Source of the DNA: an uncultured Lachnospiraceae bacterium
GTDB lineage: Bacteria > Bacillota > Clostridia > Lachnospirales > Lachnospiraceae
Length of the DNA stretch: 64,000 nucleotides
Direction of reading: 5' to 3'
NCBI GenBank assembly: GCA_900551115.1
Contig: URUY01000019.1
Span: forward strand, 1 to 64,000
Of the stretch, positions 14,459 to 23,146 are shown in pieces. The first letter of the stretch is position 1. Each line of letters begins with the position of its first letter. The notes under the pieces were generated by a model. That model made no database searches. It was not told the origin of the DNA and was given only the letters and a program-made list of their open reading frames with translations. The position numbers and the translations under genes are program-made.

Positions 14459-15688
14459 TTGAGCATCTTAGAAGAACTGAATACGGATGGTGTCTGGGAC
14501 ATGTTTTTACAATACAAGCTGGAAAAACGGCACCTGTCCCCTAAAGAAGAAAAAGAATGGCGTACCTTTATAAAAGAAAAACGATACCGGACGGTTACCG
14601 GGCAATTGATGCAGGAGGACTTTGCCTTCGCTTATCCCGAAAAAATCAGCATCAATAAAAAGGGCACCGGCAAAAAAAGAGTGGTTTATTCCTATCCCGA
14701 AACAGAGTCCATGGTGCTTAAAGCTATGGCCTTTTTATTATACAGATATGACGGACAGATTAGTCCTTCCTGCTATTCCTTCCGCCAAGGCAGCTCTGCC
14801 AGGGCAGCCATCGGTAAAATACTTGCCATCCCCTGCCTTTCAAATAAGTATTGTCTGAAGGCTGATATCAGCAATTATTTCAATTCCATACCGCCCGCAC
14901 AGCTTATCACGGTATTAAAAGACATTATTTCCGATGATGAACCGCTTCTTCGTTTTTTAGAACACCTGCTGCTTGCTGACAGGGCCTACGAAAACGGAAT
15001 ACTGATTACAGAAAACAGAGGCGCCATGGCCGGTATTCCTCTGTCTCCTTTTTTTGCAAATCTTTATCTGCTCTCTTTAGACAACCTTTTTGAAAGCAGA
15101 AGCATCCCCTACTTCCGTTACTCTGACGACATCCTCATTTTTGCCGACAGCATGGAGGAGCTTGCAGGATATCAGGCACTTTTACAGGCACATATTGAAA
15201 AAAAGGGGCTCACCTTAAATCCCAACAAAATATCCGTATGCATGCCGGGTGAAAACTGGGAATTTTTAGGTTTCTGCTATAAACAGGGAACCATGGATTT
15301 ATCCCGGATTACCAAAGAAAAAATGAAAGCCAAAATCAGACGGAAGGCACATGCCCTTTACCGCTGGCGTATCAGAAACGGTGCTGACTTTGACAGAACC
15401 GCCAAAGCCCTGATTCGTACCTTTAATAAAAAATTCTATGACGAACAGGATGAGCGGACATTTTCCTGGAGCCGATGGTTCTTTCCGGTACTGGGAACTG
15501 CAGACGGATTAAAGGAATTGGACAGTTTTTTCATACAGTACATCCGCTATCTGTCAAGCGGACGCCATTATAAAGGCAATTACCGGATCTCCTACGAAAA
15601 AATCAAAGAACTGGGCTTTCGGAGTCTGGTACATGAATATTACCTCTTTAAAGAAGGAAAGCAAAAAGGCTGCAGTACCGATTCATAA
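14459..15688 (+). CDS. stand-alone reverse transcriptase of an unassigned class
   Basis: A 409-aa RNA-directed DNA polymerase. The start is TTG, nine bases after AGGAGAG. Palm motifs: catalytic Asp136 in LKADISNYF, RT4 region GAMAGIPLSPFFANLYL (190-192 are MAG where group II, retron and similar enzymes have PQG), and YSDD at 221-224 in FRYSDDILIFA, then GLTLNPNKIS and EFLGFCY. A thumb-like C-terminal part follows, with FSWSRWFFP and YRISYEKIKELGFRSLVHEYY. There is no endonuclease, maturase DNA-binding or protease domain and no intron RNA is visible around it. It follows a structured RNA with complementary ends. A defence or regulatory role is inference. Confidence 0.88.
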   Translation: MSILEELNTDGVWDMFLQYKLEKRHLSPKEEKEWRTFIKEKRYRTVTGQLMQEDFAFAYPEKISINKKGTGKKRVVYSYPETESMVLKAMAFLLYRYDGQISPSCYSFRQGSSARAAIGKILAIPCLSNKYCLKADISNYFNSIPPAQLITVLKDIISDDEPLLRFLEHLLLADRAYENGILITENRGAMAGIPLSPFFANLYLLSLDNLFESRSIPYFRYSDDILIFADSMEELAGYQALLQAHIEKKGLTLNPNKISVCMPGENWEFLGFCYKQGTMDLSRITKEKMKAKIRRKAHALYRWRIRNGADFDRTAKALIRTFNKKFYDEQDERTFSWSRWFFPVLGTADGLKELDSFFIQYIRYLSSGRHYKGNYRISYEKIKELGFRSLVHEYYLFKEGKQKGCSTDS

Positions 15689-15697
15689 ACCATGGGC

Positions 15698-15726
15698 TGC
15701 CCCCAAAAGTTTAACTTTTGGGGGCA
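15698..15726. terminator. 29-base perfect palindrome after the reverse transcriptase
   Basis: TGCCCCCAAAAGTT-T-AACTTTTGGGGGCA lies nine bases after the reverse-transcriptase stop and 20 bases from the convergent exonuclease-family gene. No long T-run follows, but the 14-bp stem should stall transcription from both sides. It could also be an end repeat of a mobile unit. Confidence 0.6.
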
Positions 15727-15745
15727 CCTTGCCGATACCGCATTT

Positions 15746-16852
15746 TTATTCCAGTACAAAACGCATATATACAGGATCATGGTCCGAATACTTGTATTGC
15801 AGGTCTACATTTTCATAAAGAGTACATTCCACATTGTCCGAAACAATAAATCCATCCAGCGTCACCATGTAGGTGGTGGCAGGATTGTAGGGCTCATCTG
15901 CATTTCTTGCACTGTCATGCATCACCGCCCGCTCCTCCTCTGACAACTCGTCCAGACAAAACCGAAAACCTTCCGGAAGCTCTTCCCTTGGGAACGGATA
16001 CGCCCAGGACTCCACCTTGTCCGTATTCGCCGAAAGCGCTTTTAAGTCGTGGTTAAAATCACCGCCGCAGATAACATAATTGCCTGCCGCATACTCTTTC
16101 TGCATGTCCTCGCAAAGCATGGCTATCTGCCCCTGCCGGATTTCATCACTGTTGCCGTAAGCAGACATGTGCAGATTAATAATACAGAGATATTTGCCGT
16201 TATCCACCGGTATCCGGTTGATGCTGTAACAGCGGTCCAAATCCAAAAACTTACTGAAGGAAGTAGAAATCGGGAAGCTCCTGCGCAGTGCGCTTTCTAT
16301 CGGATACGCTGACATGACTGCCAGACCTGCCTTACTCTTCCCGTGCGGCTCCGTAAACGGATAAAATAAAAATGCCGAATCATAGTTTACGGCAAAGGTC
16401 ATATCATATCCTGTAAAATATGGCTGAATTTCCGCATACTGATCCACATGATAGCTTCTGGTGGCATCTAAATCCACCTCCTGCCACAGCACAAAATCCG
16501 GCTCTAAACTCTCCTTCACATAAGCCGCTGCTCCCTGCACGGTATCAAGTACACTTTCCTTACTTTCTGCAACAGAGGATTTCCCGCCATCCATGAAAAA
16601 ACTGAAGTCAGGCGTATATGCTCCAAAACCGATATTGTATGTCACGATGCCGTACTCCTGTCCGGTAGTGACATATGTACCGTCAGCCGCTCCTTTTGTC
16701 ACTGCAATTTCCAGATTGTCCGGCAGTCTTTTATAGGAAAATATCAGATATGCCGCATAGACTGCTACTGCCAGTACAAGCGCCAACACCAGGATGCCTG
16801 CTGCTTTTACGATTATTTTGGGTCCAAAGCTCCGCTTTTTCATATAATTCAC
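15746..16852 (-). CDS. membrane-anchored endonuclease/exonuclease/phosphatase family protein
   Basis: A 368-aa protein. A basic start is followed by one membrane helix (about residues 14-36), so the catalytic domain faces outside. The EEP fold is marked by GIVTYNIGFG, LWQEVDLD, INLHMSA, ICGGDFNHD (metal-binding Asp/Asn) and the terminal SDHDPVYMRF. EEP members cleave phosphodiesters in nucleic acids, lipids or nucleotides; extracellular DNA or phospholipid is plausible here. It stands alone and converges on the reverse transcriptase gene. Confidence 0.85.
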   Translation of the reverse strand: MNYMKKRSFGPKIIVKAAGILVLALVLAVAVYAAYLIFSYKRLPDNLEIAVTKGAADGTYVTTGQEYGIVTYNIGFGAYTPDFSFFMDGGKSSVAESKESVLDTVQGAAAYVKESLEPDFVLWQEVDLDATRSYHVDQYAEIQPYFTGYDMTFAVNYDSAFLFYPFTEPHGKSKAGLAVMSAYPIESALRRSFPISTSFSKFLDLDRCYSINRIPVDNGKYLCIINLHMSAYGNSDEIRQGQIAMLCEDMQKEYAAGNYVICGGDFNHDLKALSANTDKVESWAYPFPREELPEGFRFCLDELSEEERAVMHDSARNADEPYNPATTYMVTLDGFIVSDNVECTLYENVDLQYKYSDHDPVYMRFVLE

Positions 16853-17056
16853 CCCCTTTGTTTTTTATTGCTTTTTATTGCTTTGCAGCTTTTACCGCCT
16901 TGCTGCTTTACTGCTTTTACCATTTTCTTTTTATCAATTTTTCTTCTTACTTAAGCTTATTATATCTGTTTTACATTTATTTTACAATAAAGCCATTTGA
17001 AGTAAATTTCTTTTAAAATTTCTTTATGTCGGTTTGAAATAAATTCTTTTTCCTCC

Positions 17057-17085
17057 TTGCGGCAAAAAAAGAAATATACTATGAT
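17057..17085 (+). promoter_or_regulatory. promoter of the malic enzyme gene
   Basis: TTGCGG-17-TATGAT, about 80 bases before the start codon. The rest of 16853-17162 is AT-rich and shows no open frame of interest. Confidence 0.6.
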
Positions 17086-17162
17086 AAATAGTAACGTCAA
17101 CATCCGTTGACTCTAACAACACTAAGACATATTTTTCACAAATAAAGAAATGAGGCAATACT

Positions 17163-18323
17163 ATGACCACAAACGAAAAAGCCCTTTTACTCCACGAACA
17201 GTGGAACGGAAAACTGGAAACCGTGAGCAAATCTCCCATAAAGTCAGGGGAAGATTTGGCTCTTGCCTATACTCCCGGCGTCGCAGAGCCCTGCAGGGTA
17301 ATTGCAGCCGACAAAGAAGCCGCATACAAATATACCATGAAAGCCAATACGGTAGCAGTTGTTTCCGATGGCAGCGCCGTTTTGGGCCTTGGAAATATCG
17401 GCCCCTACGCCGCCATGCCCGTTATGGAAGGCAAGGCCGTTTTATTCAAGGAATTTGGCGGCGTCAATGCTGTTCCTATTTGTCTGGATACACAGGATAC
17501 CGAGGAAATCGTCAAAGCCGTTACTTATCTGGCTCCCGGCTTTGGAGGTATTAATTTAGAGGATATCAGCGCCCCCCGATGCTTTGAAATCGAAGAACGT
17601 CTGAAAGAAATACTGGATATTCCGGTATTCCATGACGACCAGCACGGCACTGCCATCGTTGTATTAGCCGGAGTCATAAACGCCTTAAAGGTAGTCGGCA
17701 AGGAAAAAGAAGCCTGCAGAGTAGTTGTAAACGGCGCAGGAAGCGCAGGCGTTGCCATTACAAAGCTGCTCCTTACCTATGGTTTCCCACATATCATCAT
17801 GTGTGACAAGGCAGGCATCCTTTCTAAAGATACCGAGGGCTTAAACTGGATGCAGAAAAAAATGACCGAAGTCACCAATCTGCAGAATGAAACCGGTACT
17901 CTTTCCGATGCCATGAAGAATGCCGATATCTTCATTGGTGTTTCCGCTCCCGGCATCGTAAGCAAGGAAATGGTTGCTTCCATGAACAAAGATGCCATCC
18001 TTTTTGCCATGGCAAACCCGGTTCCTGAAATCATGCCGGATTTGGCAAAGGAAGCGGGCGCTAAAGTCGTTGGTACAGGCCGTTCCGACTTTCCCAATCA
18101 GGTCAATAATGTAGTCGCCTTCCCCGGTATTTTTAAAGGCGCTCTGGAAAGCCGTGCCTCACAGATTACGGAAGAAATGAAGCTGGCTGCTGCCGCTGCC
18201 ATTGCCGGTCTGGTACCGGAGGATACCTTAAGCGAAGACAATATTATGCCAAAGGCCTTCAACCCTCAGGTGGCAGACGTGGTTGCGGATGCAGTCAAAT
18301 CCCATATCAGACAGGACCTTTAA
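17163..18323 (+). CDS. NAD(P)-dependent malic enzyme
   Basis: A 386-aa enzyme that decarboxylates malate to pyruvate. The short bacterial form is seen: LAYTPGVAEPC near the start, SDGSAVLGLGNIGP, VFHDDQHGTAIV (metal site), and the dinucleotide loop VVNGAGSAGVAITK; KAFNPQVADVVADAVKS closes it. Length is typical for the 380-400 aa group. It heads a two-gene run with the radical SAM gene one base after its stop. It supplies pyruvate and reducing power; the cofactor cannot be decided by eye. Confidence 0.94.
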   Translation: MTTNEKALLLHEQWNGKLETVSKSPIKSGEDLALAYTPGVAEPCRVIAADKEAAYKYTMKANTVAVVSDGSAVLGLGNIGPYAAMPVMEGKAVLFKEFGGVNAVPICLDTQDTEEIVKAVTYLAPGFGGINLEDISAPRCFEIEERLKEILDIPVFHDDQHGTAIVVLAGVINALKVVGKEKEACRVVVNGAGSAGVAITKLLLTYGFPHIIMCDKAGILSKDTEGLNWMQKKMTEVTNLQNETGTLSDAMKNADIFIGVSAPGIVSKEMVASMNKDAILFAMANPVPEIMPDLAKEAGAKVVGTGRSDFPNQVNNVVAFPGIFKGALESRASQITEEMKLAAAAAIAGLVPEDTLSEDNIMPKAFNPQVADVVADAVKSHIRQDL

Positions 18324-18324
18324 C

Positions 18325-19398
18325 ATGAACCCCCTTTGGCTTGATAAACCTTATTATTCTCTGGATGCTTATATTAAAAAAACCTTCGGTGAAAAATATT
18401 ATAAGATAGCCCTTAACGGCGGCTTTACCTGTCCCAACAGGGACGGCACCCTAAGCAGAGGCGGCTGTATTTTCTGCAGTACCGGAGGCAGCGGCGATTT
18501 TGCCCAAAAGACAGATGCTGTTTCGATACCGGCGCAGCTTTCTGCCGGACGTTCGTTGTTCCATGAAAAAAATACGGGAACCCGTTTCATTGCTTACTTT
18601 CAGGCCTATACCAATACCTATGGGCCTGTCTCTTATTTACGGGATATCTATACCGCAGCACTGGCTGTTCCTGATGTAGCAGGCATTTCCATTGCCACCC
18701 GCCCGGACTGTCTTGGCTCTGACGTACTTTCTCTGTTAGCCGAAATAAAAGCCCTTTATCCGGACAAATTTATCTGGGTGGAATTGGGTTTGCAGACCAT
18801 CCATGAACAAACTGCCGCTTTCATCAACCGGGGCTTTCCGCTTTCTGTTTTTGAAGAGGCTGCAGCAGCACTTTCCCGCATACAGATTCCTTTCATTGTA
18901 CATGTGATTTTAGGACTGCCCGGTGAAACAAAGGAGCAGATGTTTGAAACCTGCTCCTACTTAAACCATATTCCGTTCTCCAAAAAACCGGCGGCAGCTC
19001 TTTCCCCATCCGCCAAAGACTGCACGCACCCTTTCACCAGAGACTGCATGCATCCATTCGGCAAAGACTGCCTGCGCCCCTTTGGTATCAAGCTGCAGTT
19101 ACTGCACCTCTTAAAAGATACTGTACTTGCGGATAAATACCTATCCGGCGAGCTGCCCGGCTTTTCTGTTCTTTCACAGGAGGAATATACCGATATTCTG
19201 ATTCACTGTCTGGAAATATTAAGTCCCGATATCACCATTCACAGACTGACAGGTGACGGGCCCAAAGACTTGTTACTCGCTCCGCTATGGAGTCTTAATA
19301 AAAGAAACGTACTGAACACGCTGCACAGGACCATGCGGCAGCGCGGCACTTATCAAGGGAGATGTTTTTATGATACAGGATGCATTCACACTCTATAA
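18325..19398 (+). CDS. TIGR01212-family (YtqA-like) radical SAM protein
   Basis: A 357-aa radical SAM protein. The start directly follows the malic enzyme stop. NGGFTCPNRDGTLSRGGCIFC carries the cluster-binding cysteines, followed by FIAYFQAYTNTYGP, ISIATRPDCL, and WVELGLQTIHEQTAAFINRG. Around residues 232-255 is an unusual insertion of three 8-residue repeats (DCxxPFxx) just before GIKLQLLHLLKDT, where relatives usually have a short loop. The family is linked to RNA modification or metal metabolism, but the reaction of YtqA-type members is not settled. The C-terminus overlaps the next gene by 29 bases. Confidence 0.85.
   Translation: MNPLWLDKPYYSLDAYIKKTFGEKYYKIALNGGFTCPNRDGTLSRGGCIFCSTGGSGDFAQKTDAVSIPAQLSAGRSLFHEKNTGTRFIAYFQAYTNTYGPVSYLRDIYTAALAVPDVAGISIATRPDCLGSDVLSLLAEIKALYPDKFIWVELGLQTIHEQTAAFINRGFPLSVFEEAAAALSRIQIPFIVHVILGLPGETKEQMFETCSYLNHIPFSKKPAAALSPSAKDCTHPFTRDCMHPFGKDCLRPFGIKLQLLHLLKDTVLADKYLSGELPGFSVLSQEEYTDILIHCLEILSPDITIHRLTGDGPKDLLLAPLWSLNKRNVLNTLHRTMRQRGTYQGRCFYDTGCIHTL
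19018..19089 (+). repeat. three 24-bp tandem repeats in the radical SAM gene
   Basis: The units start at 19018, 19042 and 19066 and encode DCTHPFTR, DCMHPFGK and DCLRPFGI. They add Cys and His to a surface loop. Confidence 0.8.
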
Positions 19399-19885
19399 AC
19401 TAATCGTACTCTATATGCTGAACCGGGTAAGCTTTCCCCTGACAAAGGCACAGGTAGGCGATTTTATCCAGGAAAAGGAATATACCAACTTCTTTACCCT
19501 GCAGCAGGTTATTTCCGAGCTGATTGACACCAATCTGATTAAGGCTCAGTCAATCCGCAACCGGACACACCTTGCCATTACCGATGAAGGCCGGGAAACA
19601 CTCCGTTTTTTTGAAAACCGCATAAATGATGCCATTAAACAGGACATCGACAGCTATTTTTCCGAGAAGGAATTTGATTTGCGCAATGAAGTGTCCGTAC
19701 AGGGCAATTACTATAAATCCACCAGCGGAGAATACGAGGCTCACCTTTTAGCAAAGGACCGCGGCATCACGCTGGTAGACATCACCCTGTCTGTTCCCGC
19801 AGAAGAGGTTGCCGCCACCATCTGCGACAACTGGCAGAAGAAAAATCAGGAAATCTATCAGTACCTTATTACCGAACTTTTCTGA
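19370..19885 (+). CDS. DUF4364 family protein
   Basis: A 171-aa protein. The N-terminal 80 residues look like a winged helix (YKLIVLYMLNRVSFPLTKAQ, LQQVISELIDTNLI, HLAITDEGRETLRFF), as in DUF4364 proteins of Clostridia; the C-terminal half is a beta-rich domain. It overlaps the end of the radical SAM gene and is likely translated from the same message. The winged helix suggests DNA or RNA binding, but the function is unknown. Confidence 0.82.
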   Translation: MIQDAFTLYKLIVLYMLNRVSFPLTKAQVGDFIQEKEYTNFFTLQQVISELIDTNLIKAQSIRNRTHLAITDEGRETLRFFENRINDAIKQDIDSYFSEKEFDLRNEVSVQGNYYKSTSGEYEAHLLAKDRGITLVDITLSVPAEEVAATICDNWQKKNQEIYQYLITELF

Positions 19886-20014
19886 CAGAAAGCCCTTCTG
19901 ACAGACCGTTCTGCCTTTTGACCGTTTCTGCAAGGCTGCCCTTTTCTGAGAGCCTTGCCGGCTTTGGTCAGTCCTCTCTTTTTAACGGCTGGAGACAGAC
20001 TGTCAGAAATGCTG

Positions 20015-20080
20015 CTTCTTACTCCGCTTCTTACTCCGCTTCTTACCCCGCTTCTTACTCCTTTTCTTACTCTGCTTCTT
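20015..20080 (-). repeat. 12-bp tandem repeat carrying stop codons at the rarA 3' end
   Basis: Units of CTTCTTACTCCG (plus strand) repeat about five times. On the rarA strand each unit holds an in-frame TAA, at 20067, 20055, 20043, 20031 and 20019. Confidence 0.85.
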
Positions 20081-21392
20081 TTCTGATTCTCTGCATATGT
20101 TCTTTTATCTTCACTTCATAACCGTTCCCCGATGGCTTATAAAACTCTTTTCCGTCTAATTCATAAGGCAGATACTGCTGCTTCACATAATTATTTTTAT
20201 AGTCATGAGCATACTTGTAGCCTGTTCCATGCCCCAGCTTTGCCGCACCTTTATAATGTGCGTCCTGCAGATGGGTAGGAATCGGCAGATTCCCTGTTTC
20301 CTTCACTGTGTTCATCGCCTCCATAACCGCATTTGTAGCGGCATTGCTTTTAGGCGCTGACGCTACATAAGAAACCGCCTGCGACAAAATAATCTGTGCT
20401 TCCGGCATGCCGACACGTTCCACAGCCAGAGAGGCGTTTACTGCCACCACAAGAGCCTGCGGGTCCGCATTCCCCACATCCTCTGATGCACAGATCATGA
20501 TTCTTCGGGCAATAAAGGTTACGCTCTCCCCTGCATACAGCATCCTTGCCAGATAATAGACTGCCGCATCCGGGTCCGAGCCCCGCATGCTCTTGATAAA
20601 AGCAGAAATGGTATCATAATGGCTGTCACCGTTTTTATCATAGCGCATCACCCGCTTCTGGATACATTCCTGCGCCACCTCTACCGTAATATGGATTTTG
20701 CCGTCTTCGCTCCGATTCGTTGTCATGATGCCAAGCTCAACGGCATTGAGGGCATGTCTTGCATCCCCGCCGGAAAGCTCTGCCAAAAATTCCAGCGCAT
20801 CCTCTTCAATCACAGCATCATAGGTTCCCATACCTTTATTTTTATCATATACTGCTTTCCGTAAAAGAGTCTTGATATCCTCTTTTAAAAGCGGCTTCAG
20901 TTCAAAGATAACAGAACGTGAAATCAATGCGCCATTGACTTCAAAATAAGGATTTTCCGTGGTTGCCCCAATCAGTATAACAGTGCCGTCCTCTACAAAC
21001 GGAAGCAGATAATCCTGCTGTCCCTTGTTAAAACGGTGGATTTCATCAATGAACAGGATTGTTTTTTTCCCGTACATCCCCTGGTCATTCTTGGCCTTCT
21101 CCACAACTGCTTCCATATCCTTTTTTCCCGCCACCGTAGCATTTATCTGCGTAAATTCTGCGCTGGTAGTATTGGCAATGACCTTTGCCAACGTGGTCTT
21201 ACCGGTACCGGGGGGACCGTAAAAAATAATGGAGCTTAGCTTATCAGCCTTGATGGCACGGTAAAGCAGCTTATCCTTGCCGATAATGTGCTGCTGTCCA
21301 ACTACCTCGTCGAGTGTTACAGGGCGCATCCTTGCCGCTAAAGGCGATTCCTTTTCCATATTATTTTGACGCATATATTCAAATAAATCCAT
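20067..21392 (-). CDS. rarA: replication-associated recombination protein A (MgsA/WRNIP1 family AAA+ ATPase)
   Basis: A 441-aa clamp-loader-like ATPase acting at stalled forks. Motifs: LDEVVGQQHIIG, Walker A FYGPPGTGKTTLA, Walker B ILFIDEIHRFNKGQQD, sensor ILIGATTENPYFEVN, and the C-terminal family segment with QAVSYVASAPKSNA and HGTGYKYAHDYKNNYV. The length matches RarA (about 440). It has its own promoter (spacing 16) about 80 bases upstream. The gene ends inside a tandem repeat that offers five successive in-frame stops. Confidence 0.96.
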   Translation of the reverse strand: MDLFEYMRQNNMEKESPLAARMRPVTLDEVVGQQHIIGKDKLLYRAIKADKLSSIIFYGPPGTGKTTLAKVIANTTSAEFTQINATVAGKKDMEAVVEKAKNDQGMYGKKTILFIDEIHRFNKGQQDYLLPFVEDGTVILIGATTENPYFEVNGALISRSVIFELKPLLKEDIKTLLRKAVYDKNKGMGTYDAVIEEDALEFLAELSGGDARHALNAVELGIMTTNRSEDGKIHITVEVAQECIQKRVMRYDKNGDSHYDTISAFIKSMRGSDPDAAVYYLARMLYAGESVTFIARRIMICASEDVGNADPQALVVAVNASLAVERVGMPEAQIILSQAVSYVASAPKSNAATNAVMEAMNTVKETGNLPIPTHLQDAHYKGAAKLGHGTGYKYAHDYKNNYVKQQYLPYELDGKEFYKPSGNGYEVKIKEHMQRIRKEAE

Positions 21393-21474
21393 TTTATACC
21401 TCAGCTCTGTGAATTTTGTAATAAGCCGTCCGGCTTAAGGTTCATCTGCCTGCAAGCCCCCTGCCTGCTCCTTT

Positions 21475-21502
21475 ATTATATACTATTATGAGCAATTGAC
21501 AA
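21475..21502 (-). promoter_or_regulatory. promoter of rarA
   Basis: TTGTCA-16-TATAAT on the minus strand. A small AAGCCG-TC-CGGCTT hairpin lies in the untranslated leader. Confidence 0.7.
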
Positions 21503-21517
21503 CCGAAAAAACACTCC

Positions 21518-22189
21518 TTAGTCAAACAATATCTCCTCTACCGTCACAAACTGATACCCCTCTTTTTCAAGCTTATCTATCACCTGAAGGGCCGCAGTTA
21601 CTGTGGTTTTGTAGTAGTCGTGCAGCAGAATAATATCGTTTTCTTCCACATCCGATACCACCCTGTCCGTGATACAGGACACGTTGCTGGAACACCAGTC
21701 AAGCGGATCCACATTCCACAATACCGGGAACATATTCAGTTCTGTTTCAAATTTCTTATCCCATGAACCGTAAGGCGGCCTTACATACATCACCTCCTGC
21801 CCGGTAATACCCGTAATGATTTCATTCGTCTTTATAAGCTCTGCTTTAAATGCTTCCCTGTTGCCTGCCGTAAGCTGCATATGACTATAGGTATGGTTGC
21901 CAATCAGATGCCCCTCCTCAGCCATCCGCTTGATTATATCCGGATGCAGTTCCGCATGCTCCCCGGTCACAAAAAAGGTGGCATGTACGCCCCGTTCTGC
22001 AAGTCCGTCCAAAAGCTGCTCCGTATAGTAAGGATGCGGTCCGTCATCAAAGGTCAGCGCAATCTTTTTAATTTCCACTTTTGCATTTGCAGCCCGGTAA
22101 TCAACAGCCAGCCTGTACCCACACAACAAAAGGAGAAGCAGACAAAATCCGGCCTCTCCCAACATAATAAATCTCTCTTTTTTATTCAT
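21518..22189 (-). CDS. membrane-anchored polysaccharide deacetylase
   Basis: A 223-aa NodB-domain protein. The ATG with AGAGGAGATA upstream is preferred. Residues 5-28 form a membrane anchor and the catalytic domain faces outside: ALTFDDGPHPYYT (catalytic and metal Asp), IGNHTYSHMQL (metal His), RPPYGSWD, and ILLHDYYKTT with the last His. The family removes N-acetyl groups from peptidoglycan or other cell-surface glycans. It is encoded alone, between rarA and DUF3737. Confidence 0.88.
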   Translation of the reverse strand: MNKKERFIMLGEAGFCLLLLLLCGYRLAVDYRAANAKVEIKKIALTFDDGPHPYYTEQLLDGLAERGVHATFFVTGEHAELHPDIIKRMAEEGHLIGNHTYSHMQLTAGNREAFKAELIKTNEIITGITGQEVMYVRPPYGSWDKKFETELNMFPVLWNVDPLDWCSSNVSCITDRVVSDVEENDIILLHDYYKTTVTAALQVIDKLEKEGYQFVTVEEILFD

Positions 22190-22285
22190 GGCTATCTCCT
22201 CTGGTTCTGCTGCCTGCGCGGTTGCCTGCCGCAGCACACCTCCTCTGCTGTCCTTAGAGTATATGCCATGCTATTGTCCAATTTG

Positions 22286-23146
22286 TCATTTCTTTCGCTC
22301 TGTAATTTTAGCGTTATTTTCCATAACGGAGCCTTCCAGTATAATTTCACCGATACTGTCAGCCTCTATCGTCCCGCTCTTTGGATTCTTTACCGATAAA
22401 ATACTTCCCTTAATATCCGCTTCCACTTCAGAATACTCAAATGCAAGGTCTGTTCCTTCCATGGTACATCCAATCAGATGAAGCCCTTTGCAGTAGCAGA
22501 GCGGCTGTGTGCCGATAATCTGACAATGAATAAGCGTAAGCCCTTCCGAATACCAGCCCAGATACTCACCTTTTACAACGCTGTCTCTTACGGTTACGTT
22601 TTTACTGTGCCAGAAAGCATCCTTCGTATCTAACAGGGAGTTGTGTATCTCCATATTCTCTATGTACTGGAAGGAATATTTTCCTTTCATCCGCAAATTA
22701 TCAATTCTTACGTTTCTGCCGTCTAACAGCAGATATTCTGCCTCAATCTCAGAATCTTCTATTGCAACATTGCGGCATTTCCACCCAAATTCCGGGGAAT
22801 GTATCTCGCTTTTTTCTATCTTGATATCGTCACATTCACGCAGACATTTGATTCCTTCTATTTTACAGTCATATATATTTCCTTTTTGTGCGTACCAAAT
22901 TGCCGCTCTTGTCTTTTCATCCATGCAGGAAGAAATAAGCGAAAAGGACTTTACATGCCAGAGCGGATAACGCAGGGAAAAACGCGCGTTTATGACCTCT
23001 ATGTTACCGGCTTCCTTTAATGCGGATTCGCCGTCTGCCGGTCCTGCAAATACGCAGTTCTTTACCGTTGCATCCTGCAAATGATATAACGCTCTTTCCT
23101 CATCGAATGTCTTATTTTCTATCAGTATTGCTTTATTATTTTCCAC
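22286..23146 (-). CDS. DUF3737 family beta-helix-like protein
   Basis: A 286-aa protein built of repeated short strands, such as YDCKIEGIKCL, VAIEDSEIEAEYLL and LIHCQIIGTQPLCYCKGL, each about 20 residues. This pattern predicts a right-handed parallel beta-helix. It has no signal peptide. It matches DUF3737, a family common in gut Firmicutes and often annotated as hypothetical. No catalytic residues can be assigned; binding of a carbohydrate or another protein is possible. Confidence 0.78.
   Translation of the reverse strand: MENNKAILIENKTFDEERALYHLQDATVKNCVFAGPADGESALKEAGNIEVINARFSLRYPLWHVKSFSLISSCMDEKTRAAIWYAQKGNIYDCKIEGIKCLRECDDIKIEKSEIHSPEFGWKCRNVAIEDSEIEAEYLLLDGRNVRIDNLRMKGKYSFQYIENMEIHNSLLDTKDAFWHSKNVTVRDSVVKGEYLGWYSEGLTLIHCQIIGTQPLCYCKGLHLIGCTMEGTDLAFEYSEVEADIKGSILSVKNPKSGTIEADSIGEIILEGSVMENNAKITERKK

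Noticed and set aside
14459..15688. Group II intron-encoded protein
   Set aside because: The RT has no endonuclease or typical maturase DNA-binding part, and I see no intron 5' GUGYG start or domain V hairpin around it.
13608..15730. Diversity-generating retroelement
   Set aside because: No pair of near-identical repeats with adenine-specific differences and no lectin-like variable protein is visible.
20015..20080. CRISPR array
   Set aside because: The units are only 12 bases and have no spacers; it is a simple tandem repeat at a gene end.
21423..21436. Operator in the rarA leader
   Set aside because: The AAGCCG-TC-CGGCTT palindrome is short and lies well after the start; it may be a small hairpin without function.
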